DNA of 64,000 nucleotides from Glutinoglossum americanum (lineage: Eukaryota; Ascomycota; Geoglossomycetes; Geoglossales; Geoglossaceae), in contig JAGHQL010000061.1 in NCBI GenBank assembly GCA_020080175.1, positions 1 to 64,000 on the forward strand, read 5' to 3'. Position numbers and translations under genes: made by a program. Shown here in pieces: positions 1-10,548 of the stretch; within the stretch, counting starts at the first letter, position 1; each line of letters begins with the position of its first letter. The notes below the pieces were generated by a model. It ran no database searches. It had not been told where the DNA came from and saw only the letters and a program-made list of their open reading frames with translations.

Positions 1-54
1 AATCCAGCGAGGCAAGTGGAAGCGGTATAGGCAACGCTAGCCGCATCCCTTACA
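1..54 (-). repeat. End of an LTR-like repeat, running off the left edge
   Basis: Positions 1-55 are the reverse complement of 754-808 with one mismatch in 55. The unit ends ...TTACA, the counterpart of the TGTAA start of the copy at 755. Only the terminal part lies inside the window. It looks like a fragment of the same LTR-like family in the opposite orientation. The family could instead be another kind of inverted-repeat element. Confidence 0.45.
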
Positions 55-271
55 CAAACTGAACTGACAGGTGACTTTTATAATTGTCAAGGACAATTAT
101 CTGATAAATACTTGATCTATTCTAAAGCTGTATGATTATTAGTTCAGTCATTTAGTAAGGTCTTAATAACTCATAAGGGGGGGAGATTGCATTTTATGTA
201 CCAAGAGACAAGGTAGTTAACACTCTGTACAATCAAAAAAGCCTTTACTATTTATATACTCAATCATAATT

Positions 272-591
272 AGACTGCGCAACGGGTTTCGGGTACCCGA
301 CCCGACCCTGGGTAAAACCCTGCCATCGAGTAGGGTAGGGTCCTAATATTGGTGACCCGACCCAGGGTAGGGTTACAATGTTCAAAACCCTACTCAGGGC
401 AGGGTCGGGTAGGGTACCCGGCCAGGCATTTTATCTTTTCTAGCAGTCATTTTAGGGGTCCTACGGCATCAATTAAAATTTTGACCTTTTGCAATTACTC
501 AATCTGGCTTAGCGCACGATATCTTGGCAAAATCTAACCTAATTGGGTTTAACACAGAGTTTCTTGGCAAACCCGACCCGATGCGCAGCCT
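272..591. mobile_element. MITE-like DNA element with 10-bp target duplication
   Basis: The element begins AGACTGCGCAACGGGT and ends ACCCGATGCGCAGCCT, an imperfect inverted repeat of about 16 bp. It is flanked on both sides by the same 10 bp, AATCATAATT (262-271 and 592-601). The interior is filled with GGGTACCCGACCCGACCC-type motifs and has no coding capacity. A duplication of 9-11 bp fits Mutator-like elements; an hAT element (8 bp) with two chance matches is the alternative. At 320 bp it is a non-autonomous derivative. Confidence 0.75.
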
Positions 592-754
592 AATCATAAT
601 TACCCATTCTCAATTACCAAGCTAGAGCTGCTTACTTTAGCCACATCAATTAATATATATAATAATCATACTACTGTAAATAATGCCTTCTGAAAGTCAT
701 ATGTACATGAAAAATATGTCTTAGGCTCATGATAGTATTGTATGAAGTTGTAGG

Positions 755-931
755 TGTAAGGGATGCGGCTAGCGTTGCCTATACCGCTTCCACTTGACTC
801 GCTGGATTGGTGCCAGCGCAGCGCCTGCGTTCTGAGGGCTTTCGGGTGTGACGTCATGTATCGCGGACCCCGCACCCCTTTTGAAGGGGGTCGCTGGCCT
901 CATTAGGAGGACAGCGATTAGTTCTATTACA
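755..931. repeat. LTR-like repeat, probable solo LTR
   Basis: A 177-bp unit begins TGTAAGGGATGCGG and ends TTCTATTACA, giving the TG...CA ends with short inverted TGTAA/TTACA expected of an LTR. Its first 54 bp recur inverted at 1-54. No matching direct repeat of 5 bp flanks it and no retrotransposon coding sequence lies beside it, so it is at most an old solo LTR. The family is not assignable from this much sequence. Confidence 0.35.
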
Positions 932-1540
932 TATTGAATGACAACGGATTCTAGCTCTCTATATAGCCGCACCACGAAGGCGTAACGCCGTATAACCCGA
1001 TCGTTTAGCCGTAGCGGTCATACCGACTGCGTAGACGCTGGCACACTGCCACTGCAACTCATCAGACCTACGCTAAAGTCTGACAGTTATACTCTGTCAT
1101 AGGACCTGAGCGCTGAGTGTGCATAACTAGTGGGGCATTAATTTCAACACCTAAAGTTAGTTAGAGGTGCCTGATCACAATTAAGCAACTGCCTAACTGC
1201 AGTTAAGTAGTTACCTAATTAATGTACCACAGTTACAGAACACAATACTAGAATATATTAGCTTGTTAGCTAATACTACGATCTTTTGGCTCTGTATGTA
1301 AGTCCTAGCTTACTTATGATCATTATAAAGGTTGAGTGGTGGACTATTAGGGCTGCAAGCAGTGAAACAGCTGTAAATTGAAAATTTTGAACTACGCGGC
1401 ATTTACACCTAAATTTCTTTCTGGTTCTCTTTGGTGCTTACAAACGCTGCATCCAGCGCTCAGGCCCTCTGTGAGAAAATTGCCCTTTTGGGCTTAGCGC
1501 GCGCTTGCGCCGAGCGAGGGTCTGAGCTTGCTGAGGTAAG
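932..1540. other. Gene-free stretch between repeats
   Basis: No ORF with recognisable protein similarity, no tRNA boxes and no clear repeat boundary were seen. The composition is mixed AT-rich and GC-rich (for example the GCGCGC-rich part near 1495-1520), consistent with old decayed repeat DNA. Confidence 0.4.
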
Positions 1541-1750
1541 AAATTTTAATTGATGCCATAGGACCCCTAAAATGACCACCAGAAAAGGAAAAATTCCTGA
1601 CCGGGTACCCTGCCCGACCCTGCCCTGGGTAGGGTTTTGAACATCATAACCCTACCCTGGGTCGGGTCACCAATATTAGGACCCTACCCTACCCGATGGC
1701 CGGGTTTTACCCAGGGTCGGGTCGGGTACCCGAAACCCGTTGCGCAGTCT
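1541..1750. mobile_element. Second, partial copy of the MITE-like element, inverted
   Basis: Reading the minus strand from 1750 gives AGACTGCGCAACGGGTTTCG and then about 210 bp closely matching 272-486. Homology stops at the AATTAAAATTT tract, after which the two copies differ completely. So this copy is truncated at its inner side, or it is the end of a longer relative. I could not find its second terminus or a target duplication. Confidence 0.65.
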
Positions 1751-2042
1751 AGCTGTGAGCAGCCGCGGTCTCAACACAGGCTGTAAGGGTTGCGCAACTG
1801 GAGTGAACGACAGCTCCCCACATGAGAAGCTTAGGGCCGATACTTTTTTTAGTCATCTCTAAGAAACTAGAGATCATTTTAAAGTGTGAAGGTTTTGGTT
1901 TAGTATTTATGTGTTCGCTTTGTGGAACCGCTTTGTTGGCAAGTCCGCGGTACCACACTAATTCCAATTATATCACTACAAATTCCCCTTCGTGCTACTT
2001 GCAGTTGTATATTAATAATTAAGAAGATATGGAGGGAGGTCG

Positions 2043-2462
2043 ATGCCTAGAGGGGGATCAGACGGAAGTTGGTACAACCATCTGAACTTCGAATGACCTG
2101 ACTCACAAGTCAACAGGTAGCTCAAGGCCCTAAGACTGGCACTAGCATGAAAGCCAGTGGGAAAGCCGGCACTCAGGTAAATAAGATAAGATACGCTATA
2201 CCATCTGGCACGCTGATAAGCTAAATGACGGGAGCGAGAAACCTCGAGAATCGAACCCGATGATGAGCGAAACTCAGCGGCATATGAGAGGTATTATCTG
2301 CGCAAAGCAACAGCTGAGTTCGACGAGGACATTGATAAAGTCCGGTCGGCCGATGATTTTACGGACAAGTCTGTGGCTCACCTCATCGATGCTCTAAAAC
2401 AGGGTACCCAGACGATACCCATGAACGAGAGAGAAATGGTGGCGAGCATGCGTGAAGGGTGA
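2043..2462 (+). CDS. RSA3: Ribosome assembly protein 3 (Rsa3-like)
   Basis: Rsa3 is a nucleolar factor for 60S subunit assembly. The diagnostic core lies in the last exon (2235-2462), with the conserved stretches YLRKATAEFDEDIDKVRSAD and SVAHLIDALKQGTQ; these match the Rsa3 domain as I know it. A 58-nt intron (2177-2234, GTAAAT...GGGAG) joins it to an exon that includes ATG 2147. The true start is uncertain: ATG 2043 would need a very short additional intron ending near 2109, while ATG 2147 gives a compact protein of about 85 residues. The usual acidic/serine-rich N-terminal tail of fungal Rsa3 is short or missing here. The gene sits directly beside the repeat block and converges on the DENN-domain gene. 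Confidence 0.6.
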
Positions 2463-2710
2463 AGGCTGAGTGGGGTGGAGTGACTGTTTGTGGTGAAAAT
2501 TATCATACTAGGAGGAGAGTGAAAATGTTTCTCGTGGGCTAGAGTACTACAGTTGCTGCGAAATACGGGGGGTTGAAGAGGAGCTGAGTTGCGAGAGGCC
2601 TGCGACGGTTTATTCATCTCTAGAATATTCTTGTGATGGACTGGTGATTCGCTCAATCACAAGAATAACACTATTTTAATTGACGGTAAAATATTCATGA
2701 CTAGTTACCT

Positions 2711-5080
2711 TTACTGGTTAGCTTTGAGTCGATATGCAACCCTTTCTATGGCATCAAGCTGGATCTGGCTATTTGCCGAGTATGGGAGAATACTTACCCA
2801 ACTCAGGCGGCTATGTTTACTTGTGTGTTCCCTCACCCCTTTTACCTGCACTTGTCGGGTGTAGTTTTTGTCGATGCCTCCTTGTCCAGACTCGATTTCA
2901 TGTTTAACCAGGAGCAAAAATTGGGCGACCGACAGAATTTTGAGTAGAAGCTTTTTGCTATTTTGCTGCGATGAACGGCAGTTTGACCTTTGAAGCGGAC
3001 CAAGGTTCCATGCCTTGATAGGCTCTGTAGAAAGGCTTCTTCAGAGAACACACCGTATTCGACGCTGCCTTCGGGTGATATCGAAACCAGAGTGGCCATA
3101 TACCTGTTGATGGGAGCCAGGAAGGCTCCCACGACGAAAGAAAAATGTCGACGTATGAATCTGCCTATCTCTCTGTCTAGCTAGGGTTAATGTGGGCAAT
3201 GCACAGGGGTGATTGCTGTCGGACCTACTATGTAGGTCTCTCATCTTCAGCATAAGACTCAGAGACCTCAGGAAATCCATGTCTTTCGAGATCTGACCCT
3301 TATTCCGGTTTAGAGGGGTAGAGCCGCCCGGGACGTCAAAGTCTGCGTGCACGTATTGGTGGCGGCGCGCTCGTCTGTTTAGCGTTAGGATATGAATGTC
3401 TGGGCTGCAGGGGCTTAGGCTGATCGGTCGGTATTTCGGGTGGGGTGGGGAATGTGGTGTGTAGGACCTGGCTGCAGCGTGGGGCGTCTGCGCTACTTAC
3501 ATAGGTATGTCGGATTCAGATGGACTAAGGATCACAATATGGGGTGTGCATTGATCGTTGCTTTCGTGTAGGGAAGAGATTCTACCCAAAAGAAATGGAT
3601 TTGTAATCCCTGTATCTGGTCAGAGAAGTGAGAGATAGAATGGCGAACTAGACTTGACCACCTAATAGGTAGTTTCGCGAAGGGGCCTATAGAGAGTCAG
3701 GGTCTGGAGCAGAGGAATAGGGGTGCCCCCGCACCTCATGAGCGCTCGAAAAGAAATCTGCACGGATGTTAACCGCCCAAAAATCTTATATCCAAACTTT
3801 CATGACGCACCAGATTGCATTGTCAGATACGGCCGAAACTAGAGAAAATATTTCTGTGGGTCAGCATTCCTAATGGGTGGGAGCGGGGACACACACGTCG
3901 CCGGCGTAAGACACCTTTAAACAACATTTAGTAGACATTAGTATTTGTTGTAGCAGAGACGCACTGGCCAGCTAAGATCCATAATGGCAGAGATACTTTG
4001 TTGGTCAGCACCCATAAATTATGCTGGGAGGGTCCACCTACAACTCGCTGCATATCTGTGGACTCTTTGCTAGGACTACAACCGGCTCGGAAAGGAGGAC
4101 CTAAGTACTATCACCGCCGTTCAGAAATGGTGGGCTAAGATGTTATCATACCTGCTCAAACACCCTATAAAGTTCGGAAAGACATGGCAAGGCGCGTACT
4201 AGTTTATGCCAAGAACCGACAGGCTCAGAGGTATACACTGGGTTTAAGCCACCTAAGGGCAGAGGTTGTGATACGGGCAGCAAGCCCTGAGGCGGGAAGA
4301 GAGGGTGGGAGGGGCTGGGCGAATCGTTAGCTCTTGGGGAATATAGTGCTTCGTAGACCACTTGAGGTATATGCATCGGTATTTTCTGAACACCCACCCG
4401 TTGAGATAGAGAACAGAGTTGAGAAAAATGACCTCTTGCTGGCTTAGAGTTGGACTCCCCCAATCTGCGATGGCGTTGCACGCCGATACAAGGCTTGTAT
4501 GGCTTCCAACAACATCCGCAGACGTCATCAAGGAGACTAGCCTCAAGAAAATATTTGGGAAATCGTGCTGAGAAATCAAAACTAAAGCTTTTTGCCTAAA
4601 AGACCTTTTGGCTGTGTCATCCCGCTCCTGGCGAAAGACTGAATAGCCGTGGAAATAACTGGTTCTCTCCTGGGTAGAGAGCAGCGGTGGAGGGATGATA
4701 TCGGGAGATTGATGTCGGATCCTGAAGCGGAATAACGTGTCGAGATTTGCATCTGAATCTGTTCTATCTGGAAAGCTTGGTTAAGGTCAGTAGACCAGAA
4801 TTGACGGCTTCTAGGCGAATTTGGAGCAGACCTATTGAAACATATGGTAGAGAGATCACTTTTGCTAAACCGCGTTTCGGGATAGACAATCTCAACGTCG
4901 GGGCCTTCGATGGTTAGCCGATATGCAGCTCGGGGGCCGTAGAGTCTCCCTTTGCATACCTATGTCAACGTTGAAATTACAGACGATACTTCAAGGAGTG
5001 GTTAGCCCTGCTTGTTCGAGCGTGAGAAGGATTTAATCCTACAAAGCTACAATCCATCTCCGGAGGCTTGTGAGCGGCAT
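2711..5080 (-). CDS. DENN/SPA-domain protein (DENND6/AFI1-like)
   Basis: Reading the minus strand through several short introns gives a protein of the DENND6 / stabilisation-of-polarity-axis family, whose members act in Arf/Rab membrane traffic and polarised growth. Recognisable blocks in order are RWIVAFIVCNFNVDIGPDVE (N-terminus), YFHGYSVFRQERDD, ISQHDFPNIFLRLVSL, SEPVGSWHKLV, VLLSEPVVVLAKSPQICSE, FRPYLTMQS, GITNPFLLGRI, NKGQISKDMDFLR, IRRHFSFVVGAFLAPINRYM and FYSKFCRSPNF. The stop is at 2711-2713. ATG 5080 is the first Met ahead of the conserved start. Two places, near 4690 and near 4400, need a change of frame that I could not explain by a GT...AG intron, so the gene may be damaged or the sequence may contain indel errors. 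It is divergent from VAC14. Confidence 0.7.
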
Positions 5081-5618
5081 GCTTTGGGAATCAATTGGTC
5101 CCTTGGCAGCTGTATTACTACCATTCTCCATTGCTCGTAGAGCAGTTGGGTGTTTGAGAAGTGATGTAGATGTGTTCAACCGTGCTATAGAAATCGAATA
5201 TTGACCTGTCTTTGACGTTTAGACTTTTTCGTTATCTTGATGTAGTCAGATGAGAGAGGAGCTCGTAACACCCAGCTATATAGCGGTTCTTATACTATAG
5301 TAAATATCCTGGAAAGATATATCCCCTGCCGTAGTGGAAGCGTCTCTCCGAGCGTACCTAACGATGCATGAAATGTCACGTTACTACGCAGGGCATTTAT
5401 GACGTCCACTAGTAACGAAGAAAACCCAACAGCGCTGCTATTACCCACCGTTCTCCGTTCACCAGTGCTTTCCGACTTCACGGAACCCACTGTTTGATGC
5501 TCTGGGTCAGCTTGCAAGAGCACCGAATTAAGGCCGTGCACTTATTTAGTCCAGATGAATTCAAGAGCATAAACAAACAACGTTTTATGGATGGTCTTGC
5601 ATACTTGTTCCTTGAACT
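5081..5618. promoter_or_regulatory. Divergent intergenic region, DENN gene / VAC14
   Basis: 538 bp lie between two outward-reading start codons, so both promoters must be here. I saw no strong TATA box or repeated operator-like motif. Confidence 0.4.
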
Positions 5619-8600
5619 ATGGACGCATCTATCCAGAGACTCCTCAATGATAAGCTCTACGATAAACGAAAAGTTGGAGCCCTCGAGTAAGTTCAGCTTC
5701 TGGTGGCTCGGGAGCATCATAATGCTCTAGAACGGTTTGGGGTGTGGCTGCTGGCTAAGCACCGTGCCTGTAGGCTTGAGAGAGTTGTGAGAGAAGCCGC
5801 AAATAAAGACCACGAGAGAGTCCGAAAGATCATAGACCAGCTCTGCCACGAGTATGCATATGCTGTGCACCAGCCTCATGCAAGGAATGGAGGACTCATT
5901 GGACTGGCTGCGGCCTCCATTGCACTTGGACCGGTAATTGGAAAACTACTTCTAGAGATACCGTGACTGATTTACCGACCAGGAGGTTGCGCGTTACCTG
6001 ACGGAGATCGTTCCTCCGGTCTTAGCTTGCTTTTCGGATCAGGACGCTAGGGTCAGATACTACGCCTGTGAGAGCATGTATAATATTGCAAAGGTGGCCA
6101 AAGGAGAGATTTTGCTCTTCTTTAACGATGTGTTTGACGCTCTTTGTAAGGTGAGTTCGCCAGGCACACCGTGACGGCAACGGCATTGCTGATTGAAGAA
6201 CTAGCTTGCTGCCGACTCAGAGCTTTCTGTCAAAAATGGGGCAGAGCTCCTGGATCGTTTGATTAAGGACATTGCCTCGGAATCAGCGGCCACCTATGTT
6301 TCCGTTCTTCAGACACCTGATGGAGTTATGAACGACCCTGATCCGGACGACACAGATACTTCAGTTGAACTCCCTACCGCTTTCTCCCTTGCTCGGTTCA
6401 TCCCTCTCTTAAAGGAGAGGATCCATGTTATCAACCCTTTTACACGCACATTCCTTGTATCCTGGATCACTTTACTTGATTCAATACCTGACCTTGAGCT
6501 CGTGTTTTATCTCCCTGCATTTCTTGCTGGGCTGTTCAAGTTCCTTAGTGACCCGAATAGAGATGTCCACGTGGCTACCCAAGGCGCTCTTGAGCGATTC
6601 CTTGCGGAGATAAGACGGATTGCTCGAATAAAACGCGGCATTGAAGAGAGCCGTAGAAGTCACGGTGAAGGGAAAACCAAGCCGGTCGCGACTAGTGACA
6701 GTGGAAGCCCGAACACAGAAGACGACGCTAATCTAGATATTCTTAGTGGAGACAATTATTCCGAGTCAGGCGAGGACGGGCAAGATGCTAGTGCCGATGG
6801 AGATTGGATTCCAGGACAGGACGTACATGTCGACCATCCAAAGATTCTGGAGATCTTGGTAGCCTTTCTTGATTCCACATCTGGTATTGTACAGTCCTTA
6901 CCGTTTCTCTATGAGCTACTGCTGAGTGTTATGCCTCAGAGGAGGAGATCCGGCTCACAGCGCTACGTTGGATCGATAGCTTCTTCGACATTTGTCCGGA
7001 GGATATTCTTCCCTTTGTCCCGCGACTGCTGTCACAGGTGTTGCCCGCGATGGCAAGTGATGTAGAGCAGGTGCGACAGGCTGCGCATCGCGTGGATACT
7101 TCTTTAATGGAATATATCGTGTCGTTGTCAGAAGAACCGGTTGTGAGCGAAGTTCTTCCCGCGGTGCAACCTCGAAGTATGACACCTAAGGACGTAGCTA
7201 CGCTAGACCGTCGGGATTCTACTTCAAACACTCGGGGTTTGGTCTCAAGCGGAGAGGTTCAGACCCCGCCGCCGGCATCTGCGTCACCTAATGCAGCTCA
7301 AGGCACCATGGACTTGGACTATGCAACGACTGTCAGCGCTCTGACATTGCAATTTTTAAACGAACACGAGGCCACAAGAGTAGCGGCCTTAACTTGGCTT
7401 ATAATGCTTCATAGGAAAGCCCCTCGTAAGGTATGTGGTTATTTAAAAAAATGATATACTCGTTGACATAGGCGATCTAGGTGCTTGCGATTAACGATGG
7501 GACATTTCCAGCTCTCTTGAAAACTCTTTCAGATCCAGCTGAGGCGGTGGTAACAAGAGACTTGCAGCTTCTGTCTCAGATATCTAGGAACAGCGACGAC
7601 GACTATTTTTACTCTTTCATGGTTAACCTACTACAGCTGTTCTGTACAGACCGGAAGTTGCTAGAAACGAGAGGTAACCTGATTATCAGACAACTATGTG
7701 TTAGTCTCAGCGCAGAACGGATATACCGGACGCTGGCAGACTGCCTAGAGAAGGACGAGGTCTGGTACTCTTGATCTCGGTTTTGATGGCCCTTGTGAGC
7801 TGATCTTATATTCTAGGACGTCGAATTCGCCAGTATAATGGTCCAGAATCTCAACAACAACCTCATCACAGCTCCAGAACTGGCAGACTTGCGTAAGCGA
7901 TTGAAGAATCTTGAAACTAGGGTATGCTAAAGCACTTGAATAAAGGATGTGAAAATTGATATTGCAGCAATAACATTTGGCAGGACGGTCAAACATTTTT
8001 CGTTGCACTTTTCCGATCCTGGTGTCACAATGCCGTAGCAACCTTTTCTCTTTGCCTATTGGCACAAGCATATGAACAGGCATATAACTTGCTCCAGATA
8101 TTGTACGTCCTGGAGTTGGGTCTGAAGACTTACGTTGTGCGGCGTAGCTAATGTCACCAGTGCTGAACTGGAGATGACAGTGAATATGTTGATCCAAATT
8201 GATAAGCTTGTTCAACTTTTGGAGTCGCCGGTATTTACATGTATACTAAGCTTGTTTCCGGTCTCGCCTTGCTATGCTGACCTGCCTCTCAGATCTTCGA
8301 CTGCAACTTCTGGAGCCTGAAAAATATCCTTATCTGTACAAATGTCTCTATGGGCTTTTGATGCTTCTGCCGCAGTCATCTGCTTTTGCCGCTTTAAAGA
8401 ACCGGTTGAATAGTGTTAGCGGCATAGGATATCTGCATACTGCTCCTAGGGCGTACGTGTCTTGCACTGTTTCCCTAGTCCGTTTATGTTTAGGGTAGAG
8501 AGGCTCACTCTGTGAACAACAGTACGCCGATTGCTGCAACCTCAAACTATGAGAGACCGAATAGGCTTAAAGGGAGAGAGGATGGGGGTATTAAGTGGGT

Positions 8601-8892
8601 GGAGCTTTTGGAGAAGTTCAAGAGCGTTCAGGAGAAGGCAAGACGTCAACAGAGGCAGTCGTTGCTAAAGGACGATGCGGCCGCGATAGGCCCCCTCCCT
8701 GACGAGAAATTCACAAATCCAGTAGAACCAACAAGCCTCGTAACTCAGGGACGATTGCCGGGTTCTGGTTCGGCAATCAACGTTCAGGGGGCCCCGCAGC
8801 CAACTGCGAGCCAAGGCCAGAAACCGAAGTCGGGCTTGGGCCACCTTGGGCGATTGAGCGGAGCCGTTGGGGGACGCAAGACGCGTCGATGA
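5619..8892 (+). CDS. VAC14: Vac14, PI(3,5)P2 regulatory scaffold protein
   Basis: Vac14 is the HEAT-repeat scaffold that holds Fab1/PIKfyve and Fig4 on the vacuole membrane and controls phosphatidylinositol 3,5-bisphosphate. Exon 1 (5619-5686) encodes [20 protein letters not shown], the near-invariant Vac14 start. Splicing to 5774 continues [20 protein letters not shown], then [40 protein letters not shown] (across the intron 6884-6939), [37 protein letters not shown], and near the end [20 protein letters not shown]. The C-terminal [20 protein letters not shown] is also typical. About ten exons are separated by introns of about 45-75 nt. An acidic Ser-rich insert lies around 6680-6810. The stop at 8892 follows a basic tail. 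No damage was seen. Confidence 0.95.
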
Positions 8893-10548
8893 CTGGTGTG
8901 CGCCTTGTAATTTTATTGTCCTTGTCCCTCGTGTAAGAGACTCTATGGGCCATTTGTTGTCCTGTCTTCAAGCACTGGACACCCCGTGACGCATTTAATT
9001 TTCTTGTGGCGCGATCGATCCAAAGACTCCCATCTTTGCTTGTAGTCTACTTAGACGATGAGGTGGTCGATACCCAATGAGACCCTAAATTGACCGTGTC
9101 ATGGGAAAGAAAAAAAAATTAAGATAAAAGTGCCGTGAAACCCTGTCCCATATATAGTGAAAGTGATTGACTCCTTTTCTGGAGACCCCCTCCATCGTAT
9201 CTCGTCAATGCGCTCTCCCCCGCATCTACATCGTCGGTTCGTCTTGACATTTCTTTTCCTCTTTCTGTTCCCGACGGGAGCGTTTGCGAGAGTGCTCGCG
9301 TCGTGCCCGCCCCCGCGTCGTAGCATTGGCTATATCCTAGTACCGACAGGTCTCGGCGTATTATCGTCCCTGAAGTCGTATACTCTCACGTTCGTGGGTG
9401 CCTTTGAGGATCTGTCGGGGGAGTTGGGTTTGCTGTTGTGGGAACCCTGATAAACGTACTCGCCATTAATGTACTGGGCTTCGGAGATGAAGGTCGTGCG
9501 ACGCTTCCGACGGGTGTACCGTTGTTCTAGTCTGTAAAGCTCGATTTCTGTCGGCGAACATCAGCGGATTGATTGCTTATTTGTCTCCCGTCTCGTTTTT
9601 TTTTTTTCAAATGGTTTCCCCCCTTGCGCAAACGGGAATTTGGGGGGAGGGGCTTAAGGGATAGGACGCACTGGATTGGAGCTTGTCGAAGAAACCCATG
9701 ATGGTTGTTCCGAGCGGATCGGTCGGTGAAGAGGTAGCCTCTGACAGTCCTTAGGAATATATTGCAAAGATTCAGAAATTTGGAGGTGAATGGCGGTCCT
9801 GATGGTCGCTGCATACTACGTAGGAGGCAGGGATGGAGTTTATTCCATGGATTCTTCGCCGGTGGAGCACGGAGAAACGTACGGAGAATGGGGGACCGTG
9901 AGAGAGGTGCGGGACCAGCCTTGTATGGAAGGTAAGAGATGTTGGCGCTAGCGTTAAGGGGTGTCAAAACAATGAACAATGAATGGATCGGACGAATGTC
10001 TTGTGCAGCAATGTCTTCTGTAGCGAGAGTTGTGCATTGGATGGCGGCAGCAAGGCGCTCGGGCCTCTCGACCGTGTACTGGTACCGTGCGTCTCCGTGT
10101 GTTGTGCTCGTACATTGGTCGTACTCGTACATTGGCCCCTACCGCATCGAGCGCAGGCCTACAAAGTATGCCATCTATGCTATCCCTACCTGTAGCAATC
10201 AGTATGTATGCATAGGTCTATGCGTGGCGTACAAGTACTTCCCTCGTACGTATGGGTGGGGAGCACGTACTGCGTAATATAGGCTGTATAGGCTACTTGC
10301 GCTGAGGTTGCGCTTTCCCGTGCCTCATCACGTGCACCCCATGCTTTCTGCAGGTCTGACATGCATGCCTTGACACGGCGGATCCCTGTCCGCTTGCGAT
10401 TGGAACGATTCTTTTGTGTACGTAGTATGATACAACGACTGGATGCTTACATCCTACATATGTCACCAATCATGCTCGTCTAGTTCCTTATTCTCGCATG
10501 GAGGCTCCAACCCGTCGGTAAGACCGTCAACATTGGTAGGGCGGATCT
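8893..10548. other. Long convergent intergenic region
   Basis: 1.66 kb lie between the 3' ends of VAC14 and ATM1. The ORFs here have no family resemblance; the longest (9527-10132, minus) looks random. A 12-nt T-run sits at 9598-9609, and GTAC/CGTACATTGG-type repeats lie at 10080-10280. One 80-residue ORF at 9208-9450 starts with a signal-peptide-like segment (see findings). Confidence 0.5.

Noticed and set aside
2235-2275. tRNA B-box-like sequence GGGTTCGATTCTC on the minus strand
   Set aside because: No matching A box or acceptor stem at the right distance, and the bases lie inside the RSA3 coding exon.
9527-10132. 201-residue ORF on the minus strand with an ATG
   Set aside because: Composition looks random, it is full of low-complexity Lys/Pro runs created by a T-tract, and no family resemblance was found.
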